Below are positions 55,601 through 64,000 of a DNA stretch of 64,000 bases, piece after piece (position 1 is the first letter of the stretch; each line of letters begins with the position of its first letter). The notes under the pieces are model-generated. The model was given only the letters and a program-made list of their open reading frames with translations. It searched no databases and was not told where the DNA came from. The DNA comes from Cheilinus undulatus (Eukaryota; Chordata; Actinopteri; Labriformes; Labridae), in contig NC_054868.1 of the NCBI RefSeq assembly GCF_018320785.1, positions 398,885-462,884 on the forward strand. The letters are read 5' to 3'. The position numbers and the translations under genes were made by a program.

Positions 55601-58600
55601 TCCTCCACTCCCCATCCCTCTATTATAATACCCCTCCTCCACCCCAGCCCCTCTGTTATAATACCCCCTTCCACCCCAGTGCCTCCGTTATAATACTCCT
55701 CCTCAACTCCAGCCCCTCCGTTATGATACCTCTCCTCCAACCCAGCCCCTCTGTTATGATACCCCTCCACCCCACCCTCCACTATAATACCCCTACTCAT
55801 CCCCAGCCCCTCCATTATAATACCCCTCTTCCACCCCAGCCCCTCTGTTATAATACCCCTCTTCCACCCCAGCCCCTCTGTTATAATACCCCTCTTCCAC
55901 CCCAGCCCCTCTGTTATAATACCCCTCTTCCACCCCAGTCCCTCCGTTATGATACCCTCCTCCACCCCCACCCTCCACTATAATACCCTCCTCATCCCCA
56001 GCCCCTCCGTTATAATACCTCCCTGCCTTCCACCACCCCAGCCCCTCTGATATAATACCCCTCTTCCACCCCAGTCCCTCCGTTATAATACCCCTCTTCC
56101 ACCCCAGTCCCTCCGTTATAATACCCCTCCTCCACCCCAGCCCCTCCGTTATACTAGTGGGGCAGTTATCAGCGGGGATGCCCCTAGTGGGCCAGTTTTC
56201 AGCCAGGACCCTCAGTCACCCCCCCACCCCGCAGCTCTTTAACTCACCAGCCGTCACTGTCAGCGGCGTTGGCGTTGACTCCAAACTGAACCAGAAACTT
56301 CACAATCTCCGTGTGGCCAGCACAGACGGCGTTATGCAGCGCCGTGATTCCCTCGTCATTGGGCATGCTCGGGTCTTCAACCTGCAGGATGGACATGTGA
56401 TTAAATACCTAAGAACAATTATGAACGTCACATCAGCCCCTTTAAACCCCCAGACTCCAGTGAAGGAAACAGTTTCCAGTCTGTCAGCTTCCAGACTGTT
56501 CCAGTACATGCTGAGGTGACCACCTACTACCTGACGTCTAACTACCTATCTAACTTCCTGTTGATGATCCGTCTATATGGCGTCTGTTAGACCTGATAAC
56601 GTGACCAGACTCACATCGTAAATGACCCTCTGGACCAGGTCGTACTCGCCCTCCAGAGACGAGTCCAGCAGCAGGGCCAGAGGGTTGAACTTGACCCGGG
56701 TGCTGCGGTCGGTCCGCTCTGAGCCGGCCTTACGGAGGATGGACTTCTTCCCCTGCAGAGAGAAGATTCAGAGTTATTGATCGGTGGTCAAAGAGCTGAT
56801 CAGAAACTGGGTTATGGAGGCATTACTGTCGCAAAACTCAAGAGTGCATTGTTTTTAAGGTTTTAAGATCAAAATGTTGACATGTGCTCTGGAGTTTGGC
56901 GACAACACTGACTCCATACAGTTCATCGTTTCTCACCGGGGGCAGGGTGACCAGTCCCGTGACCTCTGGTGGCTGCAGGTGCCCGTCATCCCCATGCTCA
57001 GCCTCTCCCCCGCTGGGGTAGGGTGGGGGCGGGTACGGGGGGAACTCCTCTAAATACGGTTCCTTTGTTACCTGGGCAGGTGGACGCACCTCCTCCTTTT
57101 CCTCCTTGTCCTCTGGAGGCGGGGCCAGGGGGCGTGAGGAGGCAGGGTCTGGGATGGGTGAGCGGGGTGGCAGAGGGGGCGGGGTGAGGCTTTCCTCTGG
57201 ACTACTATCTGGAGGTTGACAGAAATCGTCCACCTTTGGCGTCTCTTCTTCTTGGACCCCAGGCTGGGTGAGCGCCCCTCCTGGAACGGCCGTCTCCATG
57301 GGGATGGTTTCCATGGCGGCGAGAGTGGTCTTCTGATAAAGCAGCTTCTGGATATTGGGCCCCGCCGGGCCCTCAGGCTCCGTGATAGAGCTGCGTTTCT
57401 TCAGGGGCCGGGGGGCGTGGTGCAGCCGGCGGCGTAGGGCCTCCAGGTCGGCGTCGCTGGGGTTCCGGTGAGAGTTGGAGATGAAGGGGAGGAGCTTGGT
57501 GGGGCTGAGAGGTCGAGGGGTGGAGCGTTCAGATGTCTCAGCTGTGACACCTTCACTGTTACCAAGGCAACTGTTGTCAGCCTCGCTCCCGTCAGAAACC
57601 GTGGACCCGGAGTTCACGGTGGCGCTGTCTGAGGAGACGCTGGACTTCTTTGGTTTCCCGTAAACTGAGACCAAGAAGAAAAGCTTCAGTCAAAGAAAGA
57701 ACAAATCAACAGCTGGACTGCCCTCATTGGTCAGAGATCACAACTGTTGCTAGGCAGAGTTCAAGCTAAGGTTCAGCTACCCTGGGATTTCAGGAAATGC
57801 CTTTATGACATCATATAAGATGTAAGGATAAGACACGCCTACTTTCTCCTTCCTACTGTCCCTAATCAGCTACAACATCCTTCAGTCTGTGCCGCTTTTA
57901 GATTAAATATTTATAATATTTCAAAACATTTGATTCTGTGAAAACAACGGCAGTAAAAAACGGAGAAAAAAGCAGAAGAGAAAAAAGGAAGAAGACTGTT
58001 GACGTATTTCTTTAACCTCCTCAGACCCTGCGTCCACATATGAGGACATCACATTCTGGCTTTGCTACATTATAGCAATCATTTCTGGTATTAGAATTAA
58101 TGTCATAATTCTCCAAAAAGTCCGTTCAAGTTTAAGTTATTTGCTTGAAATGTTGGGAAAATTTGGTGTTTGAATATTTTAGGGAATTTGCTCTGGCGTT
58201 TTAAGAATTTTTATGGAAATTAACAGGATACGTTTGTGTATTTTGAAAGGTTTGATTGCTTTGAATTTAATTCAATTTTTTATGCATTTTTATGGGAATA
58301 TGGGGAAATTATTACGAAATCGTTGGATTGGGACTTCGGGGTTCAGGATTGTCCTGCAGGATTTTTCAAACAAAACTTTAGGACACAGGTGTCAAACTCA
58401 AGGCCCAGGGGCCAAATCCGGCCCATGGAACAGTTAAATCCGGCCCCCAAGATGATGTCATATTTCTGCTCTAACTGTCCCATCAGTCTGAGGTCTGCAG
58501 ATTTCCTCAAGTATAAAAATGTGAACTTATCCTGATGGTTTAAGATTTCCTTGTTAAGTCACGAAATCTGAAAAATTAAGGAGTAAAAATATTTCGATAA

Positions 58601-61600
58601 GAAGTCAGGAATGTGGGAAAAGAAACTAATTTGTGTTTTATTTCACATTTTCAATTTTGCATCTCACAATTAGGACTCAAACTCAGGATTTTGAATTTTA
58701 ATTTCAAACTTGAGCATTTAAACTCATAATTTTGACTTCTCATATAATATTTGAGCTTTAAGATGCATAATTTTATTTTTAAGTGATAGTTTGACCTTTT
58801 TAACCAAATTATTTTGTATTTTACTTCATATTTTCAACTCCAAACTTTGACTTCATAATCCCATAGTTTGACCTTTTAGACTCACAATTAAAAACTTTGA
58901 ATCATATTTTGACTTTTAATTTCATTATTACAAATTTTATTTCATATTTTGACCTTTTTGAACTAATAAATTGACTTTTCTCAGATTGTGAGCCTTTAAA
59001 TGGATCTCTTTAACTTTTTAAATATCAAAATTATTTATCATCAGTGCTAAGTTTTTTGTTTTTTCATATTTTATTAACGGTAAAATAAGGCTGACAGTTT
59101 CTGGTTTAAAAGGTGACCCTGTTAGGCCCTCAGGTTAGTCCTGAATCCAGAATCCGGCCCCTGCAGTGACTGAGTTTGACACCCCTGCTTTTCATGGAAT
59201 TTTGGAGAATGTTTTCTAAAATGTCTAGAATTTGCCAAGAAATTTAAGGGGGAATTTACTTCAAAATTTGGAGAATTTATTTAAAATTTTTCAGGAATTT
59301 GCACGGAATTTTGGAGGAAGTTTTTAATGGAATTTTCAGGCTCTATGAGGAATTTTCACTGAAAGATTTGAGGACCACCTAAAGAAATATTTGGGAACTT
59401 TTCATGAGATATTTTATAAGAATTTCCAAATACTTTTTTTAATTATGGAATTTTGGGGTTTTGGAAAGGAAAATCTCCAAGAAATTCCCATTCAATGACA
59501 AGACTGATATTTGAACTTATCAGACCGTATTTATCCCAAATAAGTGGGAGAAAATCAAAATGCACTCCAAACAAAGGCGCAGGTCTCAGGAGGTTAAGAT
59601 GATAAAAACTACGTATCCCAGAATCCACTGGGATTCATCTATTCATTGTTAATCATTGCTTTTCAAGCTTTCAAACCACATAGTAGTGATTTTATTTTAA
59701 ATAATGTTATAATATCCTAGTTTGAGCATTGTGACATCATTGTGTCGTCATCAGTGATCAACAGGTGGTGATGGTAGACACTGTGACACTCTGGGATTGT
59801 GGGTAATGTAGTATTTTTGGCTTTTATGGTGTATAATCTTTGTTTTTCTGTGATATCTTTCAGCATAGACCAGCGTTCTACTCTCAGGTAGCTCGCTGTC
59901 AGTCTACGATATTCCTGATCCTATGGCTGACAGTCAGACCTGCTCTGGAGGACCTGAATGTGGTTTTACGTCCAGAACCAGACTGTGGAGCTCTAGAAAG
60001 TATCGGAGAATCACCTCTGCGGGTTAGTGTGCCCTGGCCGCCCGGCTGGTAGCCCTTCCCTGGCGTGGCCTGCTGGGTGTACATGGAGTAGATGAACGAT
60101 GCCGTCAGAGTCTGCGGCTTCTGAAGCACGGGGGGCGGAGCCTCAGAGAGCTCGGGGGTGTAGGGGCGAACGGCGGCGGCCGGCGGGCTCTCCTGTTTGT
60201 GGGGGAGGGGGAGGGTGCTGCTGTGGGTGAAGAGGACGCCCGCCGATGCCCTGGAGAGGTGACCGCCGACTTGGCGAGCTTTACCGGGGAAGGTTCCGGT
60301 GCTGTAGGCGGGCTTTGAGAAGTTGGGAGGGCTGGAGGAGGAGAAAGGCTTGGGTTTGGAGGGAAGTGGGGGTGGAGCCGCCATCTTTGATTGACCTTTA
60401 GTCGCCTGAAGAGAAATACAGAGTGATTTCAGAGGTGAGAGGCAGTTCTTTGGGTTTAATAAGGATAAAGTTTGTTTGTGACTGAGCTGTGAGACTCCTG
60501 TGATACCTGGCTGTCTCTGAGCAGGTTATCAGTGCTGTGATTGGTCCGTGAGGGGACAGGAGGCGGGATGTCCGACCCAGAGAGGCCCTTCTGATCGGAG
60601 AGGTTTTTACCACCTACAGGAGAAGAAATGATCAGAATTAAACTTCCTTTTCTTCTCCATGGGGTTTCAGGAATAAAAGATCTACTCAGGATTATTAGTA
60701 ACAGAATTTCAGATCATTTTCCCGCTTCTTTAGGTCGTTAAAACTCATTTATTTCATCAGAGGCTGTAAAATCAGTCAACAACACTCTAGGGAAAGTAAT
60801 GTTGTTTCTATTTCTCTAACTGAACCAAAGACTGGTGGGCGGAGCGGCCATACTGTTTGCTAAGATAAGGTCACATGTTTCAGACTGACCTGAGCTGTGA
60901 GCGGACGTGCGAGGCAGCGTGGACGAGTGGCTGAAACCGCCGCCAGATTCAGACGATGAGCCGCTCCACTCTGACACTTTGGTGATTTTTGTCGTGGCAA
61001 AACCTGCAGAGAGTGAAAAAACAGGTCTAATAAAATAGTCAGGGTACAAGCTCCTGGGAGGAAAACCTAAAAACTCAGGTCCACTGTTGGCAAAATGGAG
61101 CCCAACATCCCCAGCTTCACCAACATCTGCCTGTAAGGCCTTTAGAACAGTGATCCTCAGTGTGTGGCTCTAAAGCCTTTTTGGAACTAAATGCCACTTT
61201 TTGCCAATTTTCCACCTTTTTTCTGATTTTTGCCCATTTTAGTCACTTTTCACTCATTTTTAGACACTAGAGGACCATCTTTGCCACCTGTAACTCTTTT
61301 TTTTTTACAACTTCTCACCCATTTTTGCCATTTTCTGCCCTTTTTTGCCACTTTTTCTCCCCATTTTTCCCCTTTTTTCCCAGTGTTTGCCCCTTTTTGC
61401 CTCTTCTTGCCCATGAAAGCTGCCTTTTGCAATTAAATGCCACTTTTTGCCATTTTCTGAAGCGTTGTTCAGATTTTTGCCACTTTTCCCTCAGTGTTTG
61501 CCACTTCCAGACCATTTAAGCTGCCTTTTGCAATTAAATGCCACTTTTTACCCATTTCTCCACATTTTTTCATATTTTTGTCAATTTCTCCAACTTTGTT

Positions 61601-63727
61601 CAGATTTTTGCCACTTTTCACAATTTTTTGCCACCTTTAACTTATTTTTTGGTCCCTCCCCCCCCATTCTTGACATATTCTGCCCTTTGTTGCTACTTTT
61701 CTCCCAGTGTTTGCTGCTTTTTGACCATCTTTCTCACCTGTAATTCTTTTTTTTGGTCACTTTTCATTATGCACCCATTTTTGCCACTTTCTGCACTTTT
61801 TTTCCACTTTTGCTCCCAAATTTTTTCCCTCAGTGTTTGACCCTTTTGCCTTTTTTTGCTTCCTCTTTCCCATTTAAGCTGTCTTTTGCAATTAACTGCC
61901 ACTTTTTGCCCATTTTTCCCATATTTTTCTAGATTTTTGTCGATTTTCCCCACATTTTTTCAGAATTTTGCTGATTGTCCCCATATTTTTTCAGATTTTT
62001 GTCAATTTCTCCACATTTGTTCAGATTTTTGCCACTTTCTGCACTTTTTTTCCACTTTTGCTCCCAAATTTTTTCCCTCAGTGTTTGACCCTTTTGCCTT
62101 TTTTTGCTTCCTCTTTCCCATTTAAGCTGTCTTTTGCAATTAACTGCCACTTTTTGCCCATTTTTCCCACATTTCTTCAGATTTTTGTCGATTTTTCCTA
62201 CATTTTTCCAGATTTTTGCCAATTTTCCCCACATTTTTCTAGATTTTTGTCGATTTTCCCTACATTTTTTCAGAATTTTGCCGATTGTCCCCACATTTTT
62301 TCAGATTTTTGCCAATTTTCCCCATATTTTTTCAGATTTTTGTCATATTTTCCTACATTTTTTCAGATTTTTCCCACATTTTGTCAGATTTTTCCCACAA
62401 TTTTCAGATTTTTGTCTATTTCTCAAACTTTTTTTCAGATTTTTGCCACTTTTTCACAATTTTTTACCACCTATAACTCATTTTTGGTCCCTTCCCCCCC
62501 ATTCTTGACATAGTTTGCCCCTTGTGGCTACTTTTCTCCCAGTGTTTGCTGCTTTTTGACCATCTTTGCCACCTGTAACTCATTTTTTTGTCACTTTCCA
62601 CCCATTTTTGCCACTTTCTGCCCTAACTTTAACTGATTTTATTGCCACTTTTTACCACTTAGATTGTGGCTCTTGCAAATTTATTTTTTAACAATTTTGC
62701 TCTTCGGCTGAGTAACACTGCTTTAGAATCTAAAACATCTCTAACGGGGCTAGATCCTGCCTGTTTCCTCTGAAGGTTATCTACATGTAGCATAAACATG
62801 CTACCTGAATGTCAGAGGCAGACATGGACCTCTTACTGGTCTGCCTAAACTGGTCTATGAGCTGTGGAGTCTAGGGATAGAAATCCAGTCATTTCTTTGA
62901 CCAGTACCTGCTGCTGGTTTTACTGGTCGCGGAGGCGGTTTCAGGGCCGAGTCTGGCATGGGGAGGGTGGCGGTGCCGTCTGGGTACGCCGGCTTCACCA
63001 GAGCTTCCTGTCGAGCCGGCACAGGAGGCCCCTGAGAGCTGGTAGTGGAGGACGACTGGATGTAGGGCCCCACCGCTGCCACTCTGGAGCCCCCGCAGTG
63101 CTGAGGGGCCACGCCGTCTGAACTCACCTGCAGGGACGGAAGTAAAGCTGAGTAAGGAGAAAAACCGGCTGATAGAAAGTTAGCTTTGCACCGACCGTCT
63201 CCATGCTTACCGGCACGTTCTCCTTCTGCTGCAGGGCCGCCTTCTTCTTCCAGAGCCGCTGTCGGAGCTCGGCCAGCCGTCGGTCCATGGCGGCCACTTC
63301 CAGGTTCCTCTTGTTCAGACTGTCTCTCTGCTGCTGCAGCCGGCCGCTCTGGTCCTGGTTCAGCTTGTTCCTTAGCTACGAGGTCAGAGATGGAGCTCAG
63401 TGAAAACAAGGAGGCTAGTACTGAAACGCTACAGTGACCTGCCGTGACTAGCTAGTCAGGCTTAGCTCGCTAATAAACCAGGCACCAGGAGGACCTGGCT
63501 CTGGTTTTATGTCTGAGCTCTCACCTGCAGCTCCTTATAAAGGCGCTCCAGCTCGGCGGTGGAGGAGGTGGTGTGGTGGTAAAGAGTTGAATTAGGGAAA
63601 GGAAGCTCAAATCTGTTGCTCCTCAGCGCCTCCAGCTGGTCGCTGAGCTCCTCCACCCTGGACACGGCCACCAGCAGCTCTCTCTGCTTCTGCTGGAACA
63701 GTCCGGTCATCTGCTCGATCTCCTCCA
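52667..63727 (-). CDS. tp53bp2: TP53BP2/ASPP2, C-terminal 868 residues (12 exons; N-terminus outside window)
   Basis: Exons, N- to C-terminal: 63727-63525, 63375-63211, 63127-62908, 61003-60890, 60613-60507, 60405-60015, 57664-56937, 56752-56615, 56381-56248, 53603-53437, 53288-53089, 52708-52667. Junctions are GT-AG and in frame. The protein runs from a coiled coil ([14 protein letters not shown]) through [31 protein letters not shown], a proline-rich block ([11 protein letters not shown]), the PP1-binding RVKF, ankyrin repeats ([31 protein letters not shown]), SH3 ([15 protein letters not shown]) and [17 protein letters not shown]2 stimulates p53 at apoptotic promoters, targets PP1 and supports PAR3-dependent cell polarity. 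[13 protein letters not shown] and [16 protein letters not shown] favour ASPP2 over ASPP1. Human ASPP2 has about 1130 residues, so some 260 are missing with the upstream exons. The donor of exon 60015 (GTGATT) is weak. The teleost a/b copy is unresolved. Confidence 0.93.
53783..56154. repeat. C-rich minisatellite of about 33 bp filling a tp53bp2 intron
   Basis: The unit is TTATAATACCCCTCCTCCAC followed by CCCAGCCCCTCCG or CCA, 31-35 bp, more diverged than the other arrays, with TCCACATCCCCAG and CTCCCTGCC sub-variants and larger duplicated blocks (for example 53783-54060 resembles 54060-54340). It occupies about 2.4 of the 2.6 kb between exons 53603 and 56248. Both strands show long open frames (Glu-Gly-Leu-Gly-Trp-Arg-Arg repeats), which are artefacts. 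Confidence 0.95.
56813..56918. mobile_element. Small MITE in a tp53bp2 intron
   Basis: TATGGAGGCATTACTGTCGC at the left and, in reverse, TATGGAGTCAGTGTTGTCGC at the right are inverted ends related to the MITE at 47112-47267. It is about 106 bp and fills more than half of the 184-bp intron, ending 18 bases from the donor side of exon 57664-56937. Confidence 0.6.
57665..58015. other. tp53bp2 intron, right of the MITE insertion site
   Basis: Unique AT-rich intron sequence with a TTTAACC junction at the right where the piggyBac-like element begins (TTAA 58012-58015). No exon or RNA gene seen. Confidence 0.4.
58016..59593. mobile_element. piggyBac-like MITE with TTAA flanks, containing a nested element
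   Basis: Flanking TTAA occurs at 58012-58015 and 59594-59597. The left end CCTCCTCAGACCCTGCGTCC and right end (reverse: CCTCCTGAGACCTGCGCCTT) form inverted repeats. TTAA duplication with a CC-starting terminus is typical of piggyBac. The interior is GGAATTTT-rich degenerate repeat without ORF. Subtracting the nested hAT-like insertion leaves about 770 bp. It lies in a tp53bp2 intron. Confidence 0.7.
58384..59187. mobile_element. hAT-like element nested in the piggyBac-like MITE
   Basis: The left end CACAGGTGTCAAACTCAAGG and right end (reverse: CAGGGGTGTCAAACTCAGTC) are inverted. Both ends continue into GGGGCC-AATCCGGCCC-type sequence. It belongs to the same family as 41623-42401, sharing GTTAGGCCCTCAGG and ATCCAGAATCCGGCCCC near the right end. 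An 8-bp duplication is not clear (CTTTAGGA versus CTTTTCAT). No ORF. Confidence 0.7.
59598..60014. other. tp53bp2 intron, unique part
   Basis: No repeat termini or ORF with support. It ends at the weak donor of the exon at 60015-60405. Confidence 0.35.
61148..62720. mobile_element. T-rich hAT-like element, complete copy F, 1573 bp, perfect 8-bp target duplication
   Basis: It starts CAGTGATCCTCAGTGTGTGG and ends CTGAGTAACACTG (reverse: CAGTGTTACTCAG). CTTTAGAA flanks it on both sides (61140-61147 and 62721-62728), an exact 8-bp duplication. The interior is degenerate TTTTTGCCACTTTT, CAGATTTTTGCC and AATTAAATGCCACTTT repeats, including an exact internal duplication of about 130 bp (61791 and 62039). 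No transposase frame; the open frames are Phe/Leu-rich artefacts. It sits in a tp53bp2 intron and defines the ends of the family seen at 1, 37220, 39610 and 49801. Confidence 0.85.
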
Positions 63728-64000
63728 CTGATCAATACACACCAGAGCAATAACATGACATCATATCTGATCACTGGTACTGATAACATCTGAGAAGTCT
63801 TCTATGATTACCACACAAACCAGAACACCTGAGAGGTAATCCCCTCTCTAGGCCCATCTGACCAAAGAGCCAGGATGCACCAGGTCTGAATTAGTGATGA
63901 TAAAGACTCAGTAGCAGTCACTTCAGAAATATATTTCATTTTAATTGGCGGCGAGTATGTCTGTGTTGATTTGCTCGCCACACCATTGCTCCAATTGTTC
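63728..64000 (-). other. tp53bp2: tp53bp2 intron at the window edge
   Basis: The acceptor TTGATCAG precedes the exon ending at 63727 on the minus strand. The remaining bases hold no exon that I can recognise. Confidence 0.45.

Noticed and set aside
53714-55983. Gly-Trp-Arg-Arg-rich and Pro-rich frames on both strands
   Set aside because: Products of the 33-bp C-rich array inside a tp53bp2 intron.
61230-62513. Phe/Leu/Cys-rich frames in the T-rich elements (also near 183-576, 43303-43950, 49818-50369)
   Set aside because: Low-complexity T-rich repeat translations with no domain; they lie inside transposon bodies.

Overview
The window reads as teleost fish nuclear DNA. Genes have introns with GT-AG borders. 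There is a Sleeping Beauty-like Tc1 relic, several hAT-type and piggyBac-like non-autonomous elements, retrotransposon tails familiar from fish genomes, and two TRIM genes of the fish bloodthirsty-like type. Tandem repeats are extreme: eleven arrays add up to about 27 kb by my estimate, roughly 42% of the window.

Layout. 1-3.7 kb: the end of a T-rich hAT-like element and a 20-bp minisatellite. 3.7-16.9 kb: a TRIM E3 ligase gene (+). Its single main coding exon is 15222-16829. A likely small 5' exon near 3.8 kb would make the intron about 11.4 kb, filled by a 40-bp array and a 9.7-kb array of a 35-bp unit. 17-25 kb: intergenic repeats, namely a 352-bp hAT-like MITE, 20-bp and 31-bp arrays and a full-length Tc1 element (23391-25000) with a dead transposase. 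25.3-30.4 kb: a second TRIM gene (+, coding exon 28241-29902) whose 5' intron holds an (ATCC)n array and an antisense LINE fragment. 30.6-32.2 kb: a 21-bp array.

32.5-49.0 kb: gtpbp2 (+), reconstructed as 12 coding exons giving 611 residues, a GTPBP1/GTPBP2-type translational GTPase. Its long introns are mostly repeat: a 35-bp array in intron 1, hAT-like insertions in introns 5 and 6, a 21-bp array in intron 7 and a MITE in intron 10. 50.8-63.7 kb: tp53bp2 (ASPP2, minus strand, convergent with gtpbp2). Twelve coding exons give the C-terminal 868 residues: coiled coil, proline-rich region, PP1-binding RVKF, ankyrin repeats and SH3. The N-terminal exons lie beyond the right edge. Its introns hold a 33-bp array, a piggyBac-like MITE with a nested hAT, and a 1573-bp hAT-like element with a perfect 8-bp target duplication.

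The two TRIM genes are tandem paralogues that share long identical DNA tracts in the B-box and coiled-coil region, which suggests recent gene conversion. gtpbp2 (ribosome stalling and translation quality control) and tp53bp2 (p53/PP1/polarity scaffold) are neighbours with no evident functional link. The most unusual content is the repeat biology: arrays with dyad symmetry in each unit, arrays that appear to have grown inside MITEs, and a T-rich hAT-like family made largely of degenerate tandem repeats. All exon borders were derived by eye from reading frame, splice signals and recalled vertebrate family sequences. No database search was run.
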